From NCBI RefSeq assembly GCF_030811855.1, contig NZ_JAUSRN010000004.1:186001-250000 (forward strand): a stretch of DNA of 64,000 nt, read 5' to 3'. The stretch is from Variovorax paradoxus (GTDB lineage Bacteria; Pseudomonadota; Gammaproteobacteria; Burkholderiales; Burkholderiaceae_C). Position numbers and translations under genes: made by a program. Under the pieces are notes generated by a model that made no database searches, was not told the DNA's origin, and saw nothing but the letters and a program-made list of their open reading frames with translations. Shown piece after piece: positions 55,375 through 64,000 of this stretch; position 1 is the stretch's first letter, and each line of letters starts with the position of its first letter.

Positions 55375-57492
55375 ATGCAGACCGCTGCGCTCCCTGTTTT
55401 CTCCGCCCCCGGCGCCACCCAGGCCGAGCGCCTGGCCGCGGCGCTCTCTACGCTCAATGACGAGCAGCGTACCGCCGTCGAGCACGGCGTCGGCACGGTG
55501 GTCGGGCGTGACGAGCGGCCGCTGCTGGTGATTGCCGGTGCAGGCTCCGGCAAGACCAGCACACTGGCGCACCGCGTCGCGCACCTGATTGCCGGCGGCG
55601 TCGACCCGCAGCGCTTGCTGCTCCTGACCTTTTCGCGGCGCGCGGCGCTTGAAATGGAGCGCCGCGCGGGCCAGGTGCTGGCGCGCGTCCTCGGGCTCAA
55701 GTCGGAAAAACCGCCCGCGCTCCCGTGGGCCGGCACCTTCCACGGCATCGGGGCGCGCCTGCTGCGTGAGTACGCGGCGCACATCGGCCTCGACGACCAC
55801 TTCACGATCCACGACCGCGGCGACGCCGAGGACCTGATGGGGCTGGTACGGCACGAGATCGGCCTGTCGTCGAGCGTGAACCGTTTTCCGCGCAAGGGCA
55901 CCTGCTTGTCGATCTACTCGCGCTGCGTCAACACGCGAGCGCCGTTGGCCGATGTGCTCGCAGAAGCTTTTCCGTGGTGCGCCGAGTGGGAGGCCGAGCT
56001 CAAGCGCCTGTTCGGCGCCTACGTGGAGGCCAAGCAGCAGCAGAACGTGCTCGACTACGACGACCTGCTGCTCTATTGGGCCGGCATGGTGGCCGAGCCG
56101 GCGCTCGCCGGACTGGTGGGGGAGCGTTTCGACCACGTGCTGGTCGACGAGTACCAGGACACCAACCTGCTCCAGGCCTCGATTCTTCTCGCGCTCAAGC
56201 CCGATGGCCGCGGCGTGACGGTGATGGGCGACGACGCGCAGTCGATTTACTCGTTTCGCGGCGCAACGGTGCGTAACATCCTCGACTTCCCGTTGCAGTT
56301 TTCGCAGGCCGCGCGGGTCGTCACGCTGGAGCGCAATTACCGCTCCACACAGCCGATTCTCGACGTGTCGAACCGGGTCATTGCGCAGGCGGCCGAGCGG
56401 CATGCCAAGACCCTCTGGACCGACAAGCCCTCGGCGGGCAGGCCGCAGCTGGTGCTGGTGCCCGACGAGGCGCAGCAGGCGGTCTGGGTGGCCGACAAGG
56501 TGCTGGCGCACCGCGAGGGCGGCCTCGCGCTCAAGTCGCAGGCGGTGCTGTTTCGCGCTTCCACGCACAGTGCGCCGCTCGAACTCGAATTGGCCCGCCG
56601 CAACATCCCATTTGTGAAATACGGCGGCCTCAAATTCCTGGAGGCCTCGCATGTGAAGGACCTGCTCGCGGTGCTGCGCTTCGCAGAAAACCCGCGCGGG
56701 CGCATGGCGGGCTTTCGCGTCACGCAGCTCATCCCGGGCATCGGGCCCGCCACAGGCACGCGGCTGCTCGATGCCATGGACCGGGCGGCCGACCCGGTGG
56801 CGGCGGTGCGCGAGTTCGTGCCGCCCTCGGCCGCGCGAGCCGAATGGGCGGTGTTCGCCGAGGCCTATGCGGCACTGCGCGCACCTGCATTGGCATGGCC
56901 CGCCGACCTGGAGCTGGCCGTGCGCTGGTACCTGCCGCATCTCGAGCGGCTTTACGACGACCCTTCCGGCGTGCGGCGCGGCGACGTCGAGCAGCTGGCG
57001 CGGCTGGCGTCGGGCTACGCCTCGCGCGAGCGCTTCCTGACCGAGCTCACGCTCGATCCGCCCGAGGCGACGAGCGACCGGCCGGGTCCGCCCTTGCTCG
57101 ACGAGGACTACCTCATCCTCTCCACCATCCACTCGGCCAAGGGGCAGGAATGGAATTCGGTGCATGTGCTCAACGTTGTCGACGGCTGCCTGCCAGCCGA
57201 CGTGGCGCAAGGCGCACAAGAACTCGAAGAGGAGCGGCGCCTTCTCTATGTGGCAATGACCCGTGCGCGCGACCATCTGCACCTGCTGGTGCCGCAGCGC
57301 TTCTACGTGACGCAGCAGGCCGTGCGGGGCGACCGGCATCTGTACGCCAACCGCACGCGTTTCATCACCGAGTCGGATCTCGCGGGCTTCGAGCAGCTGA
57401 CCTGGCCCGAGCCGCCTGCGCGTCCACCGGCCGTGCCGCCGCCGGCTGCCGTGATCGACCTGCGCAACCGCATGCGCGCTGCCTGGAGCTGA
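55375..57492 (+). CDS. UvrD/Rep-family ATP-dependent DNA helicase
   Basis: This is a 705-residue superfamily 1A helicase. The Q-motif LNDEQRTAVEHGVG precedes Walker A LLVIAGAGSGKTSTLAHRVA (K60). Motif II is HVLVDEYQDTNLLQ, motif III is GDDAQSIYSFRGA, motif IV is LERNYRSTQPILD, motif V is LSTIHSAKGQEWNSVHVLNV and motif VI is RLLYVAMTRARDHL. It is a little shorter than UvrD or Rep (about 670-720) and is not a RecB or AddA nuclease. The ATG at 55375 is chosen because the upstream in-frame codons lack helicase similarity. It probably acts in repair or replication restart. Confidence 0.9.
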   Translation: MQTAALPVFSAPGATQAERLAAALSTLNDEQRTAVEHGVGTVVGRDERPLLVIAGAGSGKTSTLAHRVAHLIAGGVDPQRLLLLTFSRRAALEMERRAGQVLARVLGLKSEKPPALPWAGTFHGIGARLLREYAAHIGLDDHFTIHDRGDAEDLMGLVRHEIGLSSSVNRFPRKGTCLSIYSRCVNTRAPLADVLAEAFPWCAEWEAELKRLFGAYVEAKQQQNVLDYDDLLLYWAGMVAEPALAGLVGERFDHVLVDEYQDTNLLQASILLALKPDGRGVTVMGDDAQSIYSFRGATVRNILDFPLQFSQAARVVTLERNYRSTQPILDVSNRVIAQAAERHAKTLWTDKPSAGRPQLVLVPDEAQQAVWVADKVLAHREGGLALKSQAVLFRASTHSAPLELELARRNIPFVKYGGLKFLEASHVKDLLAVLRFAENPRGRMAGFRVTQLIPGIGPATGTRLLDAMDRAADPVAAVREFVPPSAARAEWAVFAEAYAALRAPALAWPADLELAVRWYLPHLERLYDDPSGVRRGDVEQLARLASGYASRERFLTELTLDPPEATSDRPGPPLLDEDYLILSTIHSAKGQEWNSVHVLNVVDGCLPADVAQGAQELEEERRLLYVAMTRARDHLHLLVPQRFYVTQQAVRGDRHLYANRTRFITESDLAGFEQLTWPEPPARPPAVPPPAAVIDLRNRMRAAWS

Positions 57493-57654
57493 AAACGGCA
57501 GGCCCTTTGCCCCGCAGGGTCACCGCTGGTGACGCACTGAAACACTTGCTGTCAAAGCGCCGCAGCGGCGGGCCACCGTGCACGGGCAGCTATGGAAGCT
57601 GTAGCGAAGCGGCCGTGGGGCCGCATGCGCACGCTGCTCCTGAATACCCGACTA

Positions 57655-57683
57655 TTGCAATACCGTGACAGCTTGGGCATAGT
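57655..57683 (+). promoter_or_regulatory. Candidate sigma-70 promoter for hpf
   Basis: In the 315-base gap after the helicase gene, TTGCAA (57655-57660) and CATAGT (57678-57683) are separated by 17 bases. The distance to the hpf start codon is 125 bases, leaving a long leader of C- and T-rich sequence. The rest of the gap shows no gene. The stationary-phase regulation known for hpf in other bacteria could act here, but no specific site was seen. Confidence 0.4.
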
Positions 57684-57807
57684 GAATCGACCTTCCCTCA
57701 TTTCCCCTCTTTTCTCTTCCCCCTCCGACCCACATCTGTTCTCGCCGGCCACGCTTCATTCCGGAGCGGGGTCATTTTCCCAACCGTCAATTCTCAGGAG
57801 GTCATTC

Positions 57808-58137
57808 ATGAATTTGACGATCAGCGGTCATCACCTCGACGTCACACCTGCCTTGCGGACTTACGTTACGAGCAAGCTGGACCGGATCACACGGCACTTC
57901 GACCAGGTGGTCGATGTGAAGGTGCTCCTTACGGTGGAAAAGCAGAAGGAAAAGGAACGCCGCCAAAGGGCGGAGTGCAACATTCACGTCAAGGGCAATG
58001 ACATGTTCGCGGAGTCGAGCCACGCTGATCTTTACGCTGCGGTCGATGAACTGGTCGACAAGCTCGACCGCCAGGTGGTCCGCCACAAGGACCGCCTGCA
58101 GGACCACCATCACGCGGCACCCAAGCGCGTGATGTAG
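57808..58137 (+). CDS. hpf: Ribosome hibernation promoting factor (short form)
   Basis: This 109-residue short HPF/YfiA-family protein binds the 30S subunit and helps inactivate 70S ribosomes in stationary phase. It begins [20 protein letters not shown] and carries [20 protein letters not shown] and the basic C-terminus [26 protein letters not shown] before the ATG is a strong ribosome site. Usually it lies between rpoN and ptsN; here ptsN and hprK follow, but rpoN is not upstream. Confidence 0.93.
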   Translation: MNLTISGHHLDVTPALRTYVTSKLDRITRHFDQVVDVKVLLTVEKQKEKERRQRAECNIHVKGNDMFAESSHADLYAAVDELVDKLDRQVVRHKDRLQDHHHAAPKRVM

Positions 58138-58170
58138 GTAGCCACGGCATGGGCTTCGGCCCCTCTCGGT

Positions 58171-58193
58171 AAGCCGCCTCCGGGCGGCTTTTT
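58171..58193 (+). terminator. Intrinsic terminator after hpf
   Basis: A perfect 8-bp stem AAGCCGCC / GGCGGCTT with a TCCG loop runs into a T tract (TTTTTG). It lies 34 bases after the hpf stop and implies ptsN has its own promoter. Confidence 0.85.
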
Positions 58194-58271
58194 GTCGCCC
58201 GGTTTTTGTTCTTGCGCCTTTGGGGCCGCGAGGCCTCTGGGCAACATGTAGCCAAAAAGTAGGTAACAGGA

Positions 58272-58300
58272 TTGGGGTTTTTACCGAGCAGGTGCATAAT
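58272..58300 (+). promoter_or_regulatory. Candidate promoter for ptsN
   Basis: TTGGGG (58272-58277) and CATAAT (58295-58300) are spaced by 17 bases, 20 bases before the ptsN start codon. The -10 box is good and the -35 box weak. With the hpf terminator just upstream, a separate ptsN-hprK transcript is plausible. Confidence 0.45.
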
Positions 58301-58320
58301 CGCCCCCGCACTCTCCCACC

Positions 58321-58788
58321 ATGAATCGCCTCGCGTCCATCCTGCCGCCCGCTCAAGTGCTTGTGAGCGTTGACGCCACCAGCAAGAAGCGTGCTTTCGA
58401 AGAAGCAGGCCTGCTGTTCGAAAGCCTTCATGGCCTCGGCCGCGCCCTGATCACCGACAGCCTGTTTGCGCGCGAGCGCCTCGGTTCCACCGGGCTCGGG
58501 CATGGGGTTGCCATTCCGCATGGCCGCATCAAGGGCCTGAAGGCGCCGATGGCTGCGGTTTTCCAGCTTGCAAACCCCATCGGGTTCGACGCGCCGGACG
58601 AGCAGCCCGTCGGACTGCTGATCTTCCTGCTGGTGCCCGAAGCGGCCACGCAGAAACACCTCGAAATCCTCTCTGAAATTGCCGAATTGCTGAGCGACGC
58701 GGGTCTGCGCGAGCAGATCAAGTCGAGCACCGACGCGGCCGCGCTGCACGGACTCATTGCCAACTGGCAATCGACGCAGGTCGCGTAG
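58321..58788 (+). CDS. ptsN: PTS IIA-like nitrogen regulatory protein
   Basis: This 155-residue EIIA-Ntr protein accepts phosphate from NPr/HPr on H67, in the motif GLGHGVAIPHGRI. It also shows RAFEEAGLLFESLHG and the C-terminal EILSEIAELLSDAGLREQI helix. It has no sugar-transport role. In proteobacteria it tunes potassium uptake, phosphate and nitrogen responses. It lies 80 bases before hprK, the standard betaproteobacterial arrangement. No clear ribosome site was noted before the ATG. Confidence 0.93.
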   Translation: MNRLASILPPAQVLVSVDATSKKRAFEEAGLLFESLHGLGRALITDSLFARERLGSTGLGHGVAIPHGRIKGLKAPMAAVFQLANPIGFDAPDEQPVGLLIFLLVPEAATQKHLEILSEIAELLSDAGLREQIKSSTDAAALHGLIANWQSTQVA

Positions 58789-58868
58789 AGGTGGTCGCCC
58801 CGGCAGAGCCGCTTCGCGGTATTCTGGGCTGCTCCAAAACCAGGCGCTGAGCGCCATCTCCCCTACGC

Positions 58869-59828
58869 ATGAAGCCGACCGTCATCAGTGCCGACGCCAT
58901 GTTCGAGGAATTCCGCGGGTCGCTCCGCTGGGAATGGCTCGCCGGCCTCGGCGCCTCCGAACGCCAATTCGACCCTGAGGTCATCAGCCGCGCCCAGTCG
59001 GCGGCCGATCTGGTCGGTTACCTCAATTACATCCACCCCTATCGCGTTCAGATCCTGGGTGCCCGCGAGGTCACTTACCTGACGCGCGGCAGCCCGGAAG
59101 ACTGTGCCCGACGCATCGCGCGCATCGTCACGCTAGAGCCGCCCATGCTGGTTTTGGCCGACGGCCAGGCCGCGCCGGACGAGTTGCTATCGATTTGCGA
59201 GCGCGCGCAGCTGCCGCTTTTTGCCACGCGCGAATCGTCGGCCTTCGTGATCGACCTGCTGCGGGCCTATCTGTCCAAGCATTTCGCGGAACGCACCTCC
59301 ATGCACGGGGTGTTCATGGACATCCTGGGCATGGGGGTGATGATCACGGGCGAATCGGGGCTGGGCAAAAGCGAGCTCGGGCTGGAGCTGATTTCGCGCG
59401 GCAACGGTCTGGTGGCCGACGACGCGGTCGATCTTTACCGCATCAACCAGAACACCATTGAAGGGCGTTGCCCCGACCTGCTGCTCAACCTTCTCGAAGT
59501 GCGCGGCATCGGCCTGCTCGACATCCGCGCCATCTTCGGCGAGACGGCCGTGCGCCGGAAGATGCGGCTCAAGCTCATCGTGCACCTGGTGCGGCGCGAC
59601 AGCTTCGAGCGCGACTACGAGCGCATGCCCTCGGCGCCGCTCACGCAGGACGTGCTGGGCATTCCGGTGCGCAAGGTCATCATCCAGGTGGTGGCCGGCC
59701 GAAACATCGCCGTGCTGGTGGAAGCCGCGGTGCGCAACTCGATCCTGCAGCTGCGCGGCATCGACACCTATGCCGATTTCGTGGCGCGCCACCACAAGGC
59801 CATGGAAAACGGCCGCGATGGCGACTGA
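58869..59828 (+). CDS. hprK: HPr kinase/phosphorylase
   Basis: This 319-residue bifunctional HPr(Ser) kinase/phosphorylase has an N-terminal regulatory domain (1-130). The C-terminal P-loop kinase domain has catalytic H146 ([14 protein letters not shown]), Walker A GESGLGKS at 161-168, and the signature [17 protein letters not shown]. In proteobacteria it is usually linked to PTS-Ntr regulation rather than catabolite repression. It converges with fur; a short CGCCGCC-GGA-GGCGGCG hairpin at 59841-59857 lies between them. Confidence 0.94.
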   Translation: MKPTVISADAMFEEFRGSLRWEWLAGLGASERQFDPEVISRAQSAADLVGYLNYIHPYRVQILGAREVTYLTRGSPEDCARRIARIVTLEPPMLVLADGQAAPDELLSICERAQLPLFATRESSAFVIDLLRAYLSKHFAERTSMHGVFMDILGMGVMITGESGLGKSELGLELISRGNGLVADDAVDLYRINQNTIEGRCPDLLLNLLEVRGIGLLDIRAIFGETAVRRKMRLKLIVHLVRRDSFERDYERMPSAPLTQDVLGIPVRKVIIQVVAGRNIAVLVEAAVRNSILQLRGIDTYADFVARHHKAMENGRDGD

Positions 59829-59861
59829 GGGGCGCCGCCACGCCGCCGGAGGCGGCGGGGG

Positions 59862-60281
59862 CTAGCGCTTGCTGGCGCAGTCGCCGCAGAGGCCGTAGAG
59901 GGACATGGCATGGTCCTGCAGGATCCAGCCCTTGTCTTTCGAGATCATCTGCTGGCGCCGCTCGATCTCGGCGTCGTAGAACTCCTCGACCTTGCCGCAC
60001 GACGTGCAGATCAGGTGGTCGTGGTGCGTGCCCTCGTTGAGCTCGTACACCGCCTTGCCGCTTTCGAAATGGCTGCGCTCGAGGATGCCGGCTTGCTCAA
60101 ACTGCGTCAGCACGCGGTAGACCGTGGCCAGGCCGATGTCGGAGTGCTCGTTCAAAAGCACGCGAAACACGTCTTCGGCCGTCATGTGGCGCTGGCTGCC
60201 GGTCTGGAAGATCTCGAGGATCTTCAGGCGCGGCAAAGTGGCCTTGAGGCCGGTATTCTTGAGTTCGTCGATGTTGGCCAT
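59862..60281 (-). CDS. fur: Ferric uptake regulator
   Basis: This 139-residue iron-responsive repressor has a winged helix at residues 8-83 ([35 protein letters not shown]). The metal-binding dimerisation domain has HHDHLIC at 86-92. Two CxxC pairs, C92/C95 and C132/C135, indicate a structural zinc site. Length and motifs match Fur rather than Zur or PerR. It is divergent from bamE, a pairing conserved in Burkholderiales. No Fur box was recognised in the 86-base gap. Confidence 0.94.
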   Translation of the reverse strand: MANIDELKNTGLKATLPRLKILEIFQTGSQRHMTAEDVFRVLLNEHSDIGLATVYRVLTQFEQAGILERSHFESGKAVYELNEGTHHDHLICTSCGKVEEFYDAEIERRQQMISKDKGWILQDHAMSLYGLCGDCASKR

Positions 60282-60367
60282 GATGGTTCCTGCGCCCTGG
60301 GCTGCGGATGGGCCTCAAAGGGCCAGCCGCTACAATGGCCGATCATATCGCTACCCCCATTTCTCCC

Positions 60368-60931
60368 ATGCCTGCCATTCTCAAACGCCGTCCCTGGCTG
60401 CTGGCTGCTGCCGTCGCCGTGACGTTCTGCCTCGGCGCCTGCAGCGGTTTCAGCGAACGCACGCGTGGCGCGCTGTCGGCCATCACGCCCTACAAGGTCG
60501 AAGTGGTCCAGGGCAATTTCGTGTCCAAGGAACAGGTCGAGGCGCTCAAGCCTGGCATGTCGCGCCAGCAGGTGCGTGAAATCCTCGGCACCTCGCTCTT
60601 GACCGATGTCTTCCACAAGGATCGCTGGGACTACGTCTTCACGATCAAGCGCCAGGGCGTCGAGCCGCAGGAACGCCGCCTGACCGTCTTCTTCAAGGGC
60701 GAGCTGCTCGACCGCTTCGAGGGCGACTCCATGCCCAGCGAAGAAGAATTCGTCGCCACGCTCGACACCCGCAAGAAGAGCGGCAAGGTTCCCCAGCTCG
60801 AGGCGTCGGAAGAAGAGCTCAAGAAATTCACCCCCAAGCAGGACAGCAAGAAGGCCGACGACGACACCGCGACGGCCGCCAACCTGCCGCCGCTGCCAGC
60901 GGCGTACCCCCCGCTCGAATCGGCGCGCTGA
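60368..60931 (+). CDS. bamE: Outer membrane assembly lipoprotein BamE (SmpA/OmlA)
   Basis: This 187-residue lipoprotein belongs to the beta-barrel assembly complex. The signal peptide MPAILKRRPWLLAAAVAVTF ends in the lipobox LGAC with lipidated C25. The BamE fold shows GNFVSKEQVEALKPGMSRQQ, VREILGTSLLTDVFHKDRWD and RLTVFFKGELLDRFEGD. The C-terminus is longer than in E. coli BamE and has an acidic and lysine-rich tail (from about residue 140). The ATG at 60368 is chosen because it places the signal peptide at the N-terminus. Confidence 0.92.
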   Translation: MPAILKRRPWLLAAAVAVTFCLGACSGFSERTRGALSAITPYKVEVVQGNFVSKEQVEALKPGMSRQQVREILGTSLLTDVFHKDRWDYVFTIKRQGVEPQERRLTVFFKGELLDRFEGDSMPSEEEFVATLDTRKKSGKVPQLEASEEELKKFTPKQDSKKADDDTATAANLPPLPAAYPPLESAR

Positions 60932-61032
60932 GCACACGCGCCAGACAGCGAACGACACGGGCGGCGTACCCGACCGACGGGCCGGGCGGGCGCATGCCGG
61001 TCTCCATGCCCCATTTCGAAGGCTGAATCCGC

Positions 61033-61887
61033 GTGACTGAAACCACTTCTTCCTCTTCTTCCATTTCCGGAGCTTCCACGCCAGCGCTCCGGCGCATCGC
61101 GATCGCGGGGGCTTCGGGCCGCATGGGACGCATGCTGATCGAGGCGGTCCGCGAGGCGCCCGATTGCCGCCTTGCCGGCGCGCTCGACGTGGCGGGGAGC
61201 AATGCCATCGGCGCCGATGCGGCCGCGTTCCTCGGCTTCACGAGCGGCGTGCCCATCGTGTCCGACCTGCGCACCGGCCTGCAGGACGCGCAGGTGCTGA
61301 TAGATTTCACCCGTCCCGAAGGCACGCTCGCGCACCTCGCCATCTGCCGCGAACTGGGCGTGCAGGCGGTCATCGGCACCACCGGCTTCAGCGATGCGCA
61401 GAAGGCCGAGATCGCAGACATCGCGAAGGACATCGCGATCATGTTCGCCCCCAACATGAGCGTGGGCGTCAACGTCACCTTCAAGCTGCTCGAAATGGCC
61501 GCCAAGGCACTGTCGACCGGCTACGACATCGAGATCATCGAGGCGCATCACCGCCACAAGGTCGATGCGCCCTCGGGCACTGCACTCAAGATGGGCGAGG
61601 TCATCGCCGAGGCGCTGGGCCGCGACCTGAAGGAATGCGCTGTGTATGCGCGTGAAGGCATCACCGGCGCGCGCGACCCTTCCACCATCGGCTTCTCGGC
61701 CATCCGCGGCGGCGACATCGTGGGCGACCACACCGTGCTGTTCGCGGGCACCGGCGAGCGCATCGAAATCACCCACAAGTCGGCCAGCCGCGTCACCTAC
61801 GCTGAGGGCGCGCTGCGTGCGGTGCGCTTCCTGGCCGAACAGAAGGCCGGCCTGTTCGACATGTTCGACGTGCTGGGTCTCCGCTAA
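61033..61887 (+). CDS. dapB: 4-hydroxy-tetrahydrodipicolinate reductase
   Basis: This 284-residue enzyme of lysine and diaminopimelate synthesis has the nucleotide motif [18 protein letters not shown] at about residues 23-40, [18 protein letters not shown], and the active-site segment [20 protein letters not shown] with catalytic His and Lys. It starts at a GTG (61033) and has a serine-rich N-terminal tail of about 18 residues before the conserved core; GAAGG lies 10 bases upstream. It follows bamE by 101 bases and precedes exbB by 9 bases. Confidence 0.95.
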   Translation: MTETTSSSSSISGASTPALRRIAIAGASGRMGRMLIEAVREAPDCRLAGALDVAGSNAIGADAAAFLGFTSGVPIVSDLRTGLQDAQVLIDFTRPEGTLAHLAICRELGVQAVIGTTGFSDAQKAEIADIAKDIAIMFAPNMSVGVNVTFKLLEMAAKALSTGYDIEIIEAHHRHKVDAPSGTALKMGEVIAEALGRDLKECAVYAREGITGARDPSTIGFSAIRGGDIVGDHTVLFAGTGERIEITHKSASRVTYAEGALRAVRFLAEQKAGLFDMFDVLGLR

Positions 61888-61896
61888 AAACAAACG

Positions 61897-62604
61897 ATGA
61901 GCGTGCTCGAACTGCTGACCCAGGGCGACGGCGTCAGCCGTTCGGTGGCTGCGCTCTTGCTGGCGATGTCGATCTCCAGCTGGGTGGTGATTCTCTGGAA
62001 GGCATGGCTGCTGCGCGGCGGCACGCGCGACGTGCTGCGCAGCATCGCCGCGTTTTGGCAATCGGCCACGCTCACTGATGCGGAACAGCGGCTCAAGGCC
62101 TTCGACAGCGCCACGCTTGTGGGGCCGGCGGTCAGCGCCATCAAGCACGCCGCAACTGCCGATGCCGGCAGTGCTACGCTCGGTGCCACCACCGGCGACC
62201 GCAACCAGAGGCTCACGCGGGCCCTGCGCGGCGCCTTGCATGGCGCGCTGCGGCGCCTGCAGTCCGGCCAGATCCTTCTTGCCACCGTCGGTGCCACCGC
62301 GCCCTTCGTGGGCTTGCTCGGCACCGTGTGGGGCATCTACGGCGCGCTCTCGGGCATTGCCGGCCAGACAGGCGGCTTCACCATCGACAAGGTGGCCGGC
62401 CCCGTGGGCGAAGCCCTGGTGATGACGGCGTTCGGCCTGGCGGTGGCCATCCCGGCCGTGCTGGCCTACAACGTGTTCGGCCGCGTCATCGGCCGTATCG
62501 AAGCCGAGCTCGAGGGCTTTGCGCACGACCTGCTCGGTAGCTTCGGCAGCGCGCCGGCACCCGCCGCGCCGCCGCCCGCGCGGCCCATGCCGGTCTCGGC
62601 CTAG
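61897..62604 (+). CDS. exbB: MotA/TolQ/ExbB proton channel family protein
   Basis: This 235-residue inner-membrane protein has three hydrophobic spans. The first is AALLLAMSISSWVVILWKAW; the second and third, ILLATVGATAPFVGLLGTVW and ALVMTAFGLAVAIPAVLAYN, are the diagnostic ExbB/TolQ core. It pairs with the next gene's ExbD to convert proton motive force into work on a TonB- or Tol-type partner. No tonB or tol genes are nearby, so ExbB against TolQ is judged from the missing tol neighbours and from length. Confidence 0.88.
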   Translation: MSVLELLTQGDGVSRSVAALLLAMSISSWVVILWKAWLLRGGTRDVLRSIAAFWQSATLTDAEQRLKAFDSATLVGPAVSAIKHAATADAGSATLGATTGDRNQRLTRALRGALHGALRRLQSGQILLATVGATAPFVGLLGTVWGIYGALSGIAGQTGGFTIDKVAGPVGEALVMTAFGLAVAIPAVLAYNVFGRVIGRIEAELEGFAHDLLGSFGSAPAPAAPPPARPMPVSA

Positions 62605-62624
62605 CCGAACGGAGGACAAGCGCC

Positions 62625-63095
62625 ATGGCCTTCGGTCGCACCTCGCTTGGCAGCAGCGCCGCTGGCGGTGGACGCGCGACAGGAGCCGGCGGGCAGCGGC
62701 CGCTGTCCGACATCAACGTCACGCCGCTGGTCGACGTGATGCTGGTGCTGCTGGTGATCTTCATCATCACCGCGCCGCTGATGGCCAGCTCGATCAAGCT
62801 CGACCTGCCGCAGACCGACGCCGGCCAGCCCAACGACACGCCCAAGTTCGTGAGCGTGTCGGTCGATGCCTCGGGCAAGATCTTCTTCAACGACCAGGCG
62901 GTCACCGACGAAGAGCTGGCCACCCGGCTGCAGAAAGCCGCCGCCGACAGCAAGGACACCGAAGTGCAGCTGCGCGCCGACCAGACCGTGCCCTATGGCA
63001 AGGTGGTGGCGCTGATGGGCATTGCCAACAAGGCAGGCTTGAGCCGGATCGGGTTCGTGACGGAGGCCGACGCGGCACCACAAAAGCCGCGCTGA
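62625..63095 (+). CDS. exbD: ExbD/TolR family biopolymer transport protein
   Basis: This 156-residue protein has a single N-terminal transmembrane helix, DVMLVLLVIFIITAPLMASS, preceded by DINVTPLV, which holds the essential Asp of ExbD/TolR. A periplasmic domain follows (KFVSVSVDASGKIFFNDQAV, LRADQTVPYGKVVALMGIAN). A glycine-rich segment precedes the helix. It forms the proton channel with ExbB, 20 bases upstream. The stop is 6 bases before dispersed repeat copy B. Confidence 0.9.
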   Translation: MAFGRTSLGSSAAGGGRATGAGGQRPLSDINVTPLVDVMLVLLVIFIITAPLMASSIKLDLPQTDAGQPNDTPKFVSVSVDASGKIFFNDQAVTDEELATRLQKAAADSKDTEVQLRADQTVPYGKVVALMGIANKAGLSRIGFVTEADAAPQKPR

Positions 63096-63100
63096 CGGCC

Positions 63101-63222
63101 TTGCTCCTTCCCCCTTTGGGGGAAGGTTGGGATGGGGGCATAGCGGCTTTCGATTCACGGCCGCGGTTCATTGAGCGCCGTCTGCCCCCACCCCAGCCCT
63201 CCCCCGGAAGGGGAGGGGGAAA
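63101..63222. repeat. Dispersed palindromic intergenic repeat, copy B
   Basis: This 122-base element matches the reverse complement of copy A (11478-11595). It opens CTTGCTCCTTCCCC, with the hairpin partner GGGGGAAGGTTGGGATGGGGG, and closes with GCCCCCACCCC and the hairpin CCCTCCCCC-GGA-AGGGGAGGG. The 45-base core differs fully from copy A. It fills the gap between the exbD and glycogen phosphorylase stop codons and could serve as a bidirectional stop for the convergent genes. Confidence 0.8.
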
Positions 63223-63231
63223 GACAAAGTC

Positions 63232-64000
<769 letters not shown>

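Noticed and set aside
63101..63222. CRISPR-like array or phase-variable tract in the G/C homopolymer-rich segment
   Set aside because: There are no regularly spaced identical repeats; it is a pair of hairpins shared with the copy at 11478-11595.

Overview
The window is about 64 kb of uniformly GC-rich, gene-dense DNA from a betaproteobacterial chromosome. It is most likely Burkholderiales, family Comamonadaceae, and Variovorax-like. The grounds are the codon bias, Bug-type (tripartite tricarboxylate) receptors, the hpf-ptsN-hprK block, a split PntA transhydrogenase, and a fur / bamE-dapB-exbB-exbD neighbourhood. The genus is an inference from gene content, not a database result.

Layout. (1) 1-9.1 kb: a thioesterase cut by the window edge, then a LysR regulator divergent from a catabolic operon. 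The operon encodes gentisate 1,2-dioxygenase, fumarylpyruvate hydrolase, a 3-hydroxybenzoate 6-hydroxylase-like monooxygenase, two Bug receptors and an FAD oxidoreductase; a TesB thioesterase follows. (2) 9.1-11.6 kb: a large intergenic inverted repeat, a SulP permease, an orphan copy of ATP synthase subunit c, a strong terminator and a dispersed palindromic repeat. (3) 11.6-16.3 kb: one 1569-residue exported protein that joins two beta-propellers, Ig-like, LamG and PKD modules, a di-heme MauG-like cytochrome domain and a C-terminal ricin-type lectin. (4) 16.4-26.1 kb: a carbohydrate or polyol locus. A minus-strand operon carries a ribose/xylose-type ABC importer, aldo/keto reductase and class I aldolase. 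A divergent operon carries an FGGY kinase, a GlpD-like dehydrogenase and a GntR regulator.

(5) 26.1-32.3 kb: DMT exporter, UvrA, ClC chloride channel and SSB. (6) 32.3-42.6 kb: an orphan sensor kinase, a YebC regulator with a frameshifted zinc-ribbon gene and a GFA protein, a PEP-mutase-family protein, a small repetitive exported protein, an unknown membrane protein, a gene remnant, a flavin monooxygenase, MnmA, a Nudix hydrolase and an atypical response regulator. (7) 43-54.2 kb: pntAA-pntAB-pntB, a FadD-type acyl-CoA ligase, and a complete dipeptide ABC operon (B-C-D-F-A) ending in an MTA/SAH nucleosidase. (8) 54.2-63.1 kb: CorA, a UvrD-like helicase, hpf-ptsN-hprK, fur, bamE, dapB and exbB/exbD. 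(9) 63.1-64 kb: a second copy of the dispersed repeat and the 3' end of glycogen phosphorylase.

Working together: the first operon would capture an aromatic acid and convert 3-hydroxybenzoate through gentisate to pyruvate and fumarate. The carbohydrate locus would import a sugar or polyol, phosphorylate it, oxidise the phosphate and cleave it; its substrate cannot be read from sequence. The most unusual items are the 1569-residue cytochrome-lectin protein, the orphan subunit c beside it, and two families of intergenic inverted repeats. No tRNA, rRNA, CRISPR array, transposase, phage gene or integrase was recognised.
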